A stretch of 9,687 nt of DNA from Deltaproteobacteria bacterium (GTDB lineage: Bacteria > Desulfobacterota > Binatia > UBA9968 > CAXXLF01). A model generated the notes under the pieces. The model was not told where the DNA came from, made no database searches, and saw only the letters and a list, made by a program, of their open reading frames with translations. Each line of letters starts with the position of its first letter. Position 1 is the stretch's first letter. Below, one piece after another: positions 1 through 6,727 of the stretch. The translations under genes and the position numbers were made by a program. Location: the NCBI GenBank assembly GCA_022571535.1, contig JACZXR010000052.1, forward strand, positions 1 through 9,687, written 5' to 3'.

Positions 1-1710
1 GACTGTCTGAGGTGACTCACCGGGAAGCCAGCGGGGGATACGTTCCTTGACCAGCTCTTTCACCACCTCCAGGATTTCCCCCGTGTTGTCCCGTTCAATA
101 AAAATAAACTCGGGCCTCTCTGTCTCATTGCTGAACGAAAAGGGCTTCCCTTGAAGGATTCGGTGCGCGTTGACAACAATCAGGCTTTCCGCCGCCTGAC
201 GAAAAATGTGCCGCAAAACTACAACCGGCACAACACCGGATTCGATCAGGTCTCTGAGGACGTTCCCTGGCCCCACCGAGGGGAGCTGATCCACATCGCC
301 GATGAGAATGAGATGGCTTCGGGGCCTCACGGCCCTTAGCAGGTAGTCCATCAGAAGAAGGTCCACCATCGACACCTCATCGATAACCACAACATCGACT
401 TCAAGGGGGCTCTTCTCATCGCGTTGGAATCCTCCGCCTCGGGGACTGTATTCGAGGAGCCGGTGGATTGTCTTGGCCTCTTCACCTGCCATCTCCGCCA
501 TCTTCTTGGCCGCCCTCCCGGTCGGCGCCGCAAGGGCAAAGGAAATACTAGAACGGCGAAATTGGGCCAAGAGATGGGTCAAAAGGGTTGTCTTACCTGT
601 TCCCGGCCCCCCGGTGATGACCAAAACCTTCTGCTCCACGGCTCTTAGCACTGCCTTTCGTTGCTCCTCTTCGAGCAAGAGGTCCATCGGCGCCCGGGTC
701 TGCTCCAAGACCTTGGTGTTCTCATGTGGAGACAGGGATGAAGGGCTGCAGAGTAGCTGGCGCAGGGCCTCGGTAACTCGGCTCTCAGCCTGATAGAGCA
801 ATTGAGAATAAACCCTACTGGAACTCTCTGAGTCGGGATTTTCTAAGATTACCTCTCCCTTCGCAGCGAGCGCCTTAACGGCACCGCTAACGGCCTCCTC
901 TCCCACTTCTAAAAGCGAAGAGGTGTTCCTCCTTAAGATAGGCATCGGTACAAAGCAATGGCCCTCCGCAGAAAACTTTCCTATGACGTGGACTACCCCT
1001 GCCTGGACTCTAAACGGGGAATCCCCTTTTATCCCTAGCTCCCCTGCGATCCTGTCGGCCCGGAGAAACCCGATCCCAAATACCTCGTTCGCCAGACAGT
1101 ATGGATTCTCCTTGACCTTGCTGATCGTAACTGAGCCAAAGGTTCGGTAGATTTTGAGGGCAAAAGCGCTACTCACACCGTGCCCCTGCAAGAAAACCAT
1201 CACATCCTGTATCCCTCTCTGACTTTGCCAGGCCTGGATGATTCTCCTAGCGCGAATCTTTCCTATCCCCTCCACTCCCATTAAGCGGTGGGGCTCTTGT
1301 GAAAGGACCGTCAAGGTATCAAGGCCAAAGGCAGAGACGAGACGCCGGGCAAAGGTAGGACCCACACCCCTAATCAAACCTGAACCCAGGTATCTCTCAA
1401 TTCCTTCCAACGTGGCAGGCTCCAGCTTTTCCCACTGCTCCGCTTGGAACTGCAGTCCGTATCGGGGGTGCAATTTCCAAATGCCGCTAATCTTGATCTG
1501 TTCACCCTCGTTGATGGGAAAGATTTCCCCCACAACTGTGACCACCTGAAACTCATCGACCTCTAACCGGACTACCGTAAATCGGCTCTGCGGGTGCTGA
1601 TAAGTAATCTTGGCTACAGTTCCCCGGAGGGTGGCCCTTTCGCCAGGGCCAGGAAGGGACGCATTTCGGGGCTGAAAAAGCGACTGGGGTGAGTTTATTT
1701 TGGAATTCAC
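1..1710 (-). CDS. recD2: RecD2-type ATP-dependent DNA helicase, 3' part beyond the left edge
   Basis: This is a superfamily 1B 5'-3' DNA helicase of the stand-alone RecD2 type, acting in DNA repair and replication-fork maintenance. I translated the minus strand: it stays open from position 1710 to the window edge, giving 570 residues, with no frameshift. The N-terminus is an OB-like region, followed by tandem helix-hairpin-helix segments (about residues 101-157, with GVGPTFARRLV and GVEGIGKIRARRI) typical of RecD2 but absent from RecBCD RecD. The motor core has Walker A GGPGTGKTT (367-375, Lys373), motif Ia APTGRAA (395-401), Walker B VVVIDEVSMVD (440-450, Asp444-Glu445), motif III GDVDQLPSVGPG (471-482) and LRHIFRQA (499-506). 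The UvrD-like C-terminal motifs V and VI, probably 150-200 residues, are outside the window. The start is a GTG at 1710-1708: an in-frame TAA lies at 1722-1720 and no ATG is available. The upstream Shine-Dalgarno sequence is weak. Confidence 0.95.
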   Translation of the reverse strand, partial: MNSKINSPQSLFQPRNASLPGPGERATLRGTVAKITYQHPQSRFTVVRLEVDEFQVVTVVGEIFPINEGEQIKISGIWKLHPRYGLQFQAEQWEKLEPATLEGIERYLGSGLIRGVGPTFARRLVSAFGLDTLTVLSQEPHRLMGVEGIGKIRARRIIQAWQSQRGIQDVMVFLQGHGVSSAFALKIYRTFGSVTISKVKENPYCLANEVFGIGFLRADRIAGELGIKGDSPFRVQAGVVHVIGKFSAEGHCFVPMPILRRNTSSLLEVGEEAVSGAVKALAAKGEVILENPDSESSSRVYSQLLYQAESRVTEALRQLLCSPSSLSPHENTKVLEQTRAPMDLLLEEEQRKAVLRAVEQKVLVITGGPGTGKTTLLTHLLAQFRRSSISFALAAPTGRAAKKMAEMAGEEAKTIHRLLEYSPRGGGFQRDEKSPLEVDVVVIDEVSMVDLLLMDYLLRAVRPRSHLILIGDVDQLPSVGPGNVLRDLIESGVVPVVVLRHIFRQAAESLIVVNAHRILQGKPFSFSNETERPEFIFIERDNTGEILEVVKELVKERIPRWLPGESPQTV

Positions 1711-1744
1711 CTGGCCATCTTACTTCAAATGGATAGAGCCAGGG

Positions 1745-1768
1745 AAGGGGGCTTGCCTTTTCCCCCTT
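1745..1768. repeat. Small inverted repeat upstream of recD2
   Basis: AAGGGGG (1745-1751) and CCCCCTT (1762-1768) form a perfect 7-bp stem with a 10-nt loop, 35 bp upstream of the recD2 start and just after the stop of the possible small ORF. There is no T-run on either side, so it is not a convincing rho-independent terminator. It could be a leader hairpin or have no function. Confidence 0.35.
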
Positions 1769-1774
1769 GTAGGA

Positions 1775-2062
1775 CTAAATTTTAACCTTGGGAATTCGGT
1801 ACAGGTTCAGGAAGATAAGTCCTAAAAAGGGGGTTTTTCGAAGCCACCCTAGGAGTGCGAATGTGCCAAGTACCGTAAGAGATTTAACCTCACCTTTGGC
1901 ATAAAGGAGCATAACTTCAATAGGACAAAATGTCCAAAATGCAGTCCCATAAAATTCGACCAACTCATCAGCTCCTTCACCAATCAAACCATCTCCAAGC
2001 CTTAACAACCACCCGATTGCGAACTGCTCGCGACCCAACAAAAGGCCCTCGCCTGTTATCAT
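1775..2062 (-). CDS. Possible small hypothetical protein upstream of recD2
   Basis: This is a 95-codon open frame on the recD2 strand, ending 64 bp before the recD2 start. I do not recognise it. The translation has an acidic stretch (GEGADELVEFYGTAFW) followed by a hydrophobic C-terminal half (around LTVLGTFALLGWLRKTPFLG) that could be one membrane-associated helix. Codon use is mixed and does not clearly look coding. The ATG at 2062 is preceded directly by GTGAGGG, too close to be a normal ribosome binding site. The divergent CorC-like gene starts only 40 bp away, which leaves little room for two promoters. It may be a real small gene co-transcribed with recD2, or chance open sequence in an otherwise gene-free gap. 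Homologues in related genomes would decide. Confidence 0.3.
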   Translation of the reverse strand: MITGEGLLLGREQFAIGWLLRLGDGLIGEGADELVEFYGTAFWTFCPIEVMLLYAKGEVKSLTVLGTFALLGWLRKTPFLGLIFLNLYRIPKVKI

Positions 2063-2089
2063 CCCTCACTAAAATGTCCGTGAAGGGAC

Positions 2090-2094
2090 AGGAG
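2090..2094 (+). promoter_or_regulatory. Shine-Dalgarno for the CNNM/CorC gene
   Basis: AGGAG lies 8 nt before the ATG at 2103 and 5 nt before an in-frame TTG at 2100. The ATG has the normal spacing and is the stronger start codon, so I place the start at 2103 rather than 2100. A small hairpin, TGTCC (2075-2079) with GGACA (2086-2090), ends on the first base of this site. Confidence 0.6.
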
Positions 2095-2102
2095 ATCGAT
2101 TG

Positions 2103-3422
2103 ATGTTGTTTCAAAGCTTCTGGCTTGAAGTCCTACTGATCTTTTTCCTCATCATCGCCAACGGTTTCTTCGCCGCCGCCGAAATAGCTATCATCGCCAC
2201 ACGCAAGACTCGGATTGATACCTTGCAGGAGAAAGGGATCCGATCCGCGGCGGCCGTGGCCCGCCTAAAAAACGATCCGGACCGTTTCCTGGCCACCGTG
2301 CAGATCGGCATTACCGTTGTGGCAACACTCGCATCCGCTATCGGAGGAGCCGCTGCCATCCAATCTCTCAAACCCCTGATCCAATCTCTACCCCTGCCCT
2401 TGGTGTCGGAGTGGGGAGAATCCATAGCCCTCATTTTGGTCGTCCTTCCTATTGCCTATTTTTCACTAGTCGTGGGCGAGTTATTTCCCAAGTCCCTGGC
2501 ATTGCGTTACTCGGAGCGGATTGCCTGTCTCGTGGCCCACCCGCTTGATCTTATGGCCCGACTGACCTCGTTTCCGGTGAAGATCCTCACGACCTCGAGT
2601 AATGCGCTCCTCTGGCTGTTCGGCAGCAGGGATAGCGAGGGGACAAGTTTCATATCTGAAGAGGAGGTGAAGATTCTGCTGCGGGAGGGAACTGCCAAGG
2701 GGATCTTTGACGAGACCGAAAAAGAGCTGATTCACAGCGTGTTCGAATTTGCCGATACCCCGGTAAGGGAGGTCATGGCACCCAGGACTGAAATCCACGC
2801 CATCGATATCAAGTCGACCCCCGATGAAGTAATGAAAAGCTTTGTCGAAAGCGGTTTCTCGCGTATCCCGGTTTATGAAGAAACGCTGGATCGGGTGGTC
2901 GGAATCCTCTACAATAAAGATCTCTTCCGCACCTTGCAGGAAAAAGGGGAGTTTCAGCTACGCGAGCACCTTCACCCGCCTTTTTTCGTTCCCAGCTCTC
3001 TACCAATCAGTCAACTCCTTAAAGAACTGCAGAAGAGGCGGATCGCCATGGCGATTGTGATCAACGAGTTTGGAGAGGTGGAAGGCGTCGCTACCATTGA
3101 AGACCTGCTGGAAGAGATTGTGGGTGAGATCCGCGACGAGTATGATCGCGAAGAAAGGGGGCCCGTAGAACAGCTCCCCGACGGTTCCATGGTGATTCAG
3201 GGCTCTGCCCTTCTCAAGGACCTCAGGTCAGACTACGGGATCCCCTTCGAAGAATCGGCAGATTACCGGACGCTCGCTGGTTTTTTCTTGGCCAAGCTCC
3301 AACGCATTCCACGAGGAGGAGAGAGGGTGGAGTACAACAGCTATAGGCTAACGATTGTAGATATGGATGGACGGCGAATCGTTAAGATTAGATTGGAAGA
3401 GTCCAAGAAGAATTCAAGCTGA
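2103..3422 (+). CDS. Hemolysin-family CNNM (DUF21)-CBS-CorC_HlyC membrane protein
   Basis: A 439-residue inner-membrane protein of the CNNM/CorC family, whose members are linked to magnesium/cobalt homeostasis and efflux. The name hemolysin is historical. Residues 1 to about 195 form the DUF21 transmembrane domain: a first helix at about 6-25 running into ANGFFAAAE (19-27), then GITVV (69-73), and the conserved acidic/proline motif GELFPKSLAL (125-134). A CBS pair follows (about 205-335), with VMAPRTEI (214-221), FSRIPVYEE (252-260), VGILYNKDL (266-274) and the second CBS end at EFGEVEGVATIEDLLEEIVG (322-341). The last 85 residues are the CorC_HlyC domain. Length and domain order are normal for the family. 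It stands alone, converging on hisC with 7 bp between stops. The transported ion cannot be told from sequence. Confidence 0.93.
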   Translation: MLFQSFWLEVLLIFFLIIANGFFAAAEIAIIATRKTRIDTLQEKGIRSAAAVARLKNDPDRFLATVQIGITVVATLASAIGGAAAIQSLKPLIQSLPLPLVSEWGESIALILVVLPIAYFSLVVGELFPKSLALRYSERIACLVAHPLDLMARLTSFPVKILTTSSNALLWLFGSRDSEGTSFISEEEVKILLREGTAKGIFDETEKELIHSVFEFADTPVREVMAPRTEIHAIDIKSTPDEVMKSFVESGFSRIPVYEETLDRVVGILYNKDLFRTLQEKGEFQLREHLHPPFFVPSSLPISQLLKELQKRRIAMAIVINEFGEVEGVATIEDLLEEIVGEIRDEYDREERGPVEQLPDGSMVIQGSALLKDLRSDYGIPFEESADYRTLAGFFLAKLQRIPRGGERVEYNSYRLTIVDMDGRRIVKIRLEESKKNSS

Positions 3423-3429
3423 TAACCGC

Positions 3430-4512
3430 CTAAGTTACTTCCAATACGGCTGCCATCTCAGAGAGCAGAGTCTTTATTTCCTGCGGAGTCCCGACCGTGA
3501 TGCGAAGGGCATCCTCCAGACCCCGCACGCCGAAATAGCGCACCAAGATTCCCCGCCTTCTCAACTCCTGGTAGAGCCCGCTGAGATTATCACCTCTACG
3601 ACGCACCATCACGAAGTTTGCCTGTGAGGGATAAACACTGAAGCCGATCTTCTTGAGCATTCGAGTAAGCCGCTTACGGGTTTTTTGAATTTTCCCTACA
3701 TTGCGTATCATCCATGGAAGATCCTGTAGGGCTGCTAGTGCTGAGACAAGGCTCAGACGACTGAGGTTGTAGGAATCCTTGACTTTGATCATCCCATTGA
3801 TGAGTTCCTCTGCGGCAAAGGCAAGTCCAATACGCATCCCTGCCAGAGAAAACGATTTGGAAAAGCTGCGCAGAACAACAAGGTTGGAGTATCGCTTGAC
3901 CAAGGGGAGGGCAGAGTTCCCAAACCCATCGGCAAAATCGATATAGGCCTCATCCACCACTAGAACGCCTGACACACACTGAGCAAGCCGCTCGATCTGC
4001 TCCAGGGAAGCCAACGTCCCCGAGGGAGAGTTAGGATTGCAGAGGATGGTCATGGCACCGGCTTGGGAATAGAGCCCTTCGGGCAGGGAAAAATCGACCG
4101 GATAGCTGATTGTGACCTTTTCCCCTTCCTGTATGCCGATCAGGGTATCGTAAAGGGTGTAGGTCGGCACAGGATAGACCACCTGATCTCCCTTACACAC
4201 AAAACAGCGTGCCAAAATGGACAAGAGTTCGTCGGAACCATTCCCGGCCAGTACATTTTCGGGCCCTATTCCGTAAGTGATAGCCGCGAGCGACCTCAGC
4301 TTTTCAGCTAAAGGATCTGGATAGAGACGCAACGATCGGTCAGCGGCCTTTCGCAGGGCAGCGAGAACACGCGGGGAAGGGGGATATGGATTCTCATTTG
4401 TGTTAAGCTTAATAAAGCCCCCGTTTTGAGGCTGCTCACCGGGGCTATAACCTTCTATGGCAGCAATGTTTTTCCTTAGGACTGCAGGCACGAGATGGAA
4501 TTGTAACTGCAC
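3430..4512 (-). CDS. hisC: Histidinol-phosphate aminotransferase
   Basis: A fold-type I PLP-dependent aminotransferase of 360 residues, the usual length for HisC. HisC converts imidazole-acetol phosphate and glutamate to histidinol phosphate in cytosolic histidine synthesis. Visible family features are NTNENPYPPSP (37-47), the PLP-phosphate loop AGNGSDELLSI (89-99), YPVPTYTLYD (113-122), NPNSPSGT (159-166), VVDEAYIDFA (185-194, with Asp187 for the pyridine nitrogen and Tyr190), RSFSKSFSLAGMRIG (215-229, with Lys219 the Schiff-base lysine and Arg227) and a C-terminal RITVGTPQE (347-355) with the substrate-carboxylate arginine. The start is a GTG at 4512 with only a weak GGTTGAG upstream; a GTG at residue 8 is an alternative. 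No other his gene is in the window, so related specificities (aromatic or other HisC-like aminotransferases) are not excluded. Confidence 0.9.
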   Translation of the reverse strand: MQLQFHLVPAVLRKNIAAIEGYSPGEQPQNGGFIKLNTNENPYPPSPRVLAALRKAADRSLRLYPDPLAEKLRSLAAITYGIGPENVLAGNGSDELLSILARCFVCKGDQVVYPVPTYTLYDTLIGIQEGEKVTISYPVDFSLPEGLYSQAGAMTILCNPNSPSGTLASLEQIERLAQCVSGVLVVDEAYIDFADGFGNSALPLVKRYSNLVVLRSFSKSFSLAGMRIGLAFAAEELINGMIKVKDSYNLSRLSLVSALAALQDLPWMIRNVGKIQKTRKRLTRMLKKIGFSVYPSQANFVMVRRRGDNLSGLYQELRRRGILVRYFGVRGLEDALRITVGTPQEIKTLLSEMAAVLEVT

Positions 4513-4546
4513 CGCTCAACCATTTCAAACAGATTCTTTGCAAGGG

Positions 4547-4568
4547 AAGAGGAAATCTGTTACCTCTT
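4547..4568 (+). promoter_or_regulatory. Leader hairpin containing the only purine-rich SD candidate of the KaiC-like gene
   Basis: AAGAGG (4547-4552) pairs perfectly with CCTCTT (4563-4568) across a 10-nt loop in the 62-bp gap between the divergent hisC and KaiC-like genes. The purine-rich arm is the only Shine-Dalgarno-like sequence before the ATG at 4575, but it sits 22 nt away, too far for normal use. The hairpin could hide it or bring it closer, or the gene could be translated from a very short leader. This is inference from base pairing only. Confidence 0.3.
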
Positions 4569-4574
4569 AATAAA

Positions 4575-5282
4575 ATGGAGAAAAAGCGCGTTTCTACTGG
4601 GATCTCTGGTCTTGATCCACTGATCGAGGGGGGGTTTCCGCCGGGAAAATCATATCTCGTCACCGGCGAGCCTGGAAGCGGGAAATCAATATTCTGCATG
4701 CAGTTTATTTTACAAGGACTCCTGGAAGGAGAAAATGCAGTCTACGTCGCTGTGGATGAAAAACCGACTGATATCGTAGAAGGAGCTGCCTCTCTCGGTT
4801 GGGATCTGAAAAAGTATGTAGAGGAGAAAAAACTTCTGATCCTGGACGCCTCTCCCTATTTCAATGCTCGCGTGGGGAAGGGAGGAGGGGTGGATGTCTC
4901 AAAAACTGTCGAAGACCTGGCCAATTATGTCAAAAGGATGGGGGCCACGCGTGTCGTCATCGACCCAGTGGGACCCTTGATCAGCTCCGTGGATAGCGGA
5001 GCCCCTCCTCAGGACCACGTTCGCATGCTAGTCCACTCACTTCAGAGTTATATGGGAACAACCAATCTGCTGAGTTCTTACAACTTTGGAGGAAATTCAA
5101 CCGAGCAAGGAATAGAAGAGTACTTGGTCGCCGGGGTTGTCGTCTTGGGTGTCAGCCGAATACAGAATCGCCTTGCCCGCACCCTCATGGTTCGCAAAAT
5201 GCGCGGGACGGCTATAGATCTAGCGGAACATCAATTCAACATTGTAAGAGGAAAGGGAATTTCACTAAAACAGGTTCTCTAA
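4575..5282 (+). CDS. Single-domain KaiC/RadA-like ATPase
   Basis: A 235-residue RecA-superfamily ATPase of the KaiC-like group (single KaiC domain). Such proteins form ring or filament assemblies and are signalling or clock-related factors in many bacteria and archaea; no specific function is known for this one. It begins with the family-typical TGISGLDPLIEGGFPPG (8-24), then Walker A GEPGSGKS (31-38). VAVDEKPTDI (58-67) occupies the position of the catalytic glutamate pair of KaiC, with Asp61 replacing the first Glu and Glu62 kept. Walker B is RVVIDPVGPL (126-135, Asp130), and the subunit-interface motif VRKMRG is at 206-211. Length fits one domain with no second KaiC repeat. The ATG at 4575 matches the family N-terminus. 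It ends 9 bp before the next gene, implying an operon. No DNA-binding or membrane segment is visible. Confidence 0.88.
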   Translation: MEKKRVSTGISGLDPLIEGGFPPGKSYLVTGEPGSGKSIFCMQFILQGLLEGENAVYVAVDEKPTDIVEGAASLGWDLKKYVEEKKLLILDASPYFNARVGKGGGVDVSKTVEDLANYVKRMGATRVVIDPVGPLISSVDSGAPPQDHVRMLVHSLQSYMGTTNLLSSYNFGGNSTEQGIEEYLVAGVVVLGVSRIQNRLARTLMVRKMRGTAIDLAEHQFNIVRGKGISLKQVL

Positions 5283-5286
5283 GGAG
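5281..5286 (+). promoter_or_regulatory. Strong Shine-Dalgarno for the receiver-KaiC fusion
   Basis: AAGGAG overlaps the TAA stop of the upstream KaiC-like gene (5280-5282) and lies 5 nt before the ATG at 5292. This supports that start and close coupling of the two genes. Confidence 0.75.
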
Positions 5287-5291
5287 ACCAT

Positions 5292-6506
5292 ATGGCCGGT
5301 GAGAAAAAAATCTTCATCGCTGAGGACGACCAGCATTTCTGCGAGCTTTACCAGATGGCCTTGGGGATAGAGGGGTACAACGTTCTCTGCGCCTATAACG
5401 GGAAAGATGCCCTGGATAGGATTCCCCAGGAGAATCCCGATCTTGTCATTCTGGATGTGATGATGCCGGAAATGGATGGTTACGAAGTTTGCCGAAGGCT
5501 TCGCGAGCTACCCGACTTCGCCCTGACCCCGATCATCATGCTCACCGCTCTTGCAACGGATGATGATAAAATCAAAGGGTATAATGTGGGAGCAGATGAT
5601 TACCTTACCAAGCCCTTCCCCTTAAGAGTCCTCAAGGCCAAGGTGCGCAGCCTGATCGAGCGTAAAAACATAAAAAAGACGGCACAGGCAAAACCAGAAG
5701 TGAACGTGGGCGTCCCCCAACCGACAATCACTCAAGAGGTCGTCAAAGAGCAACCGACCGTGATCAGGGAGGTGACAGCAGCCGTCCCCGCCGAGCCGAG
5801 GACCCCTGTAAGAACGATTGATTCAGAAGAGAATCTCTTTAAGAGTCTCTTTGGCGGAACCATTCCAGAGGGTTCCAACATCTTCGTGATTGGACAGATA
5901 GGAAGTGGGAAATCTTCCTTGTCTCGCCTCTTCCTTGCCCAAGGGATAAAGAAAAAAGAGAAATGCATGTTCATTTGCCTCGATGACGATCCTTCTCTGG
6001 TGCGAAAGGATCTCTCTAAGCACAATCTAGACATATCTGCCCACGAAAATCAGAACCAGGTGTGCCTCGTGGATGCCTATTCCTGGAGTGGAGGGAGGGC
6101 TGCGTCGACGGAGAAATTTGCTATCAAAGGGACCCTCGATCTATCCGATCTCTCCACCCTGATTGTCGAAGCAGGGGCTGTGCTCGGACAAACAGACCAA
6201 GAGAAGGAGGGCGGGAGGAGGGTGATTGACTCTATCTCCAGCCTGTTTCTCAATTTTGACCTCCCTTATGTGCAGCGCTTCCTCGCCTTTATGGCTCGCT
6301 CAGGACACTTTGCCCGGGTCTCAACAATTTTTGTCGTGGAGGAGGGGGCCTGTGATAGCCAGAGCCTGAACAACATCAAGTACATCATGGACGGGATCCT
6401 CGACATTAAGAGAGAAGGGGACAGATTTCTGGCGCGACCACAGGCCATGAAGTGGGCTGTTGCTAAAACGGATTGGACCGACATCACACAGGAGAGGTCC
6501 ATCTAA
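5292..6506 (+). CDS. Response-regulator receiver domain fused to a KaiC-like ATPase domain
   Basis: A 404-residue soluble signalling protein. Residues 4-125 are a complete receiver domain: acidic pair Glu11-Asp12, phospho-acceptor Asp55 in VILDVMMPEMDG (52-63), Thr85 in MLTA, and Lys107 in DYLTKPFP (103-110). A proline/valine-rich linker (about 127-180) carries an imperfect 11-residue tandem repeat (143-153 and 154-164). Residues 183-404 are a KaiC-like RecA domain: Walker A GQIGSGKS (191-198, Lys197), Walker B RRVIDSISSLF (289-299, Asp293) and a typical YIMDGILDIKRE tail strand (374-385). Where KaiC has its Glu-Glu pair this protein has DDDP (221-224), and the KMRG-type motif is degraded to AMKWAV (395-400). 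It follows the single-domain KaiC-like gene by 9 bp, so the two probably work together. A receiver joined to KaiC suggests control by a histidine kinase, none of which is encoded here intact. Confidence 0.88.
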   Translation: MAGEKKIFIAEDDQHFCELYQMALGIEGYNVLCAYNGKDALDRIPQENPDLVILDVMMPEMDGYEVCRRLRELPDFALTPIIMLTALATDDDKIKGYNVGADDYLTKPFPLRVLKAKVRSLIERKNIKKTAQAKPEVNVGVPQPTITQEVVKEQPTVIREVTAAVPAEPRTPVRTIDSEENLFKSLFGGTIPEGSNIFVIGQIGSGKSSLSRLFLAQGIKKKEKCMFICLDDDPSLVRKDLSKHNLDISAHENQNQVCLVDAYSWSGGRAASTEKFAIKGTLDLSDLSTLIVEAGAVLGQTDQEKEGGRRVIDSISSLFLNFDLPYVQRFLAFMARSGHFARVSTIFVVEEGACDSQSLNNIKYIMDGILDIKREGDRFLARPQAMKWAVAKTDWTDITQERSI

Positions 6507-6518
6507 ACCGCTAGGGGC

Positions 6519-6727
6519 ATGAAGGTCCTCTTATTCGAGGGTGGCCAAGGGACTCGATCTGAAATTCACAAAGAATTAGTCACCAGAGGTGTTTCGGTAA
6601 CGCCGTAGGGGATCTCGCAACCTGCCTGACATGATTTTAAGCTGATCGAGACGCTACCGTCATTGTCAACTTGGATCTCAACATAAGTGGGATCGAATCG
6701 GTCCAGAAGATTCGCCCACGGTAGTGA
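6519..6727 (+). pseudogene. Possible decayed receiver-domain gene
   Basis: The ATG at 6519, 12 bp after the previous stop, opens a 29-codon frame (6519-6608) starting MKVLLFEGGQGTRSE and continuing IHKELVTRGVSVTP. This has the spacing of receiver beta-1, alpha-1 and beta-2, with the acidic residues after Glu7 replaced by Gly-Gly. After stops at 6606-6608 and 6627-6629 and a shift of one frame near 6650, another frame reads DATVIVNLDLNISGIESVQK (6650-6709), like receiver beta-3 with Asn for the phospho-acceptor. Glu7 to that Asn is 131 nt; the receiver upstream has 132 nt between Glu11 and Asp55. I infer a receiver gene ruined by stops and a frameshift. Against this, the segment after beta-3 has no Thr/Lys-Pro motifs, beta-3 to Gly is one residue short, and an open frame runs on the other strand. 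Confidence 0.35.

Noticed and set aside
473..793. 106-residue plus-strand open frame
   Set aside because: It is antisense to the RecD2 Walker A region, which reads through without interruption on the minus strand.
3415..3445. Possible bidirectional terminator between the convergent CorC-like and hisC genes
   Set aside because: The 7-bp gap and its flanks show no stable stem or T-run; no rho-independent terminator is visible.
4538..4572. Sigma-70-like promoter for the KaiC-like gene (TTGCAA with TAATAA-type box)
   Set aside because: Spacing between the candidate boxes is over 20 bp, and no 16-18 bp pair with acceptable matches was found.
6511..6545. Possible terminator after the receiver-KaiC gene (CCTC-TTATTC-GAGG)
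   Set aside because: The stem is only 4 bp and is not followed by a T-run.
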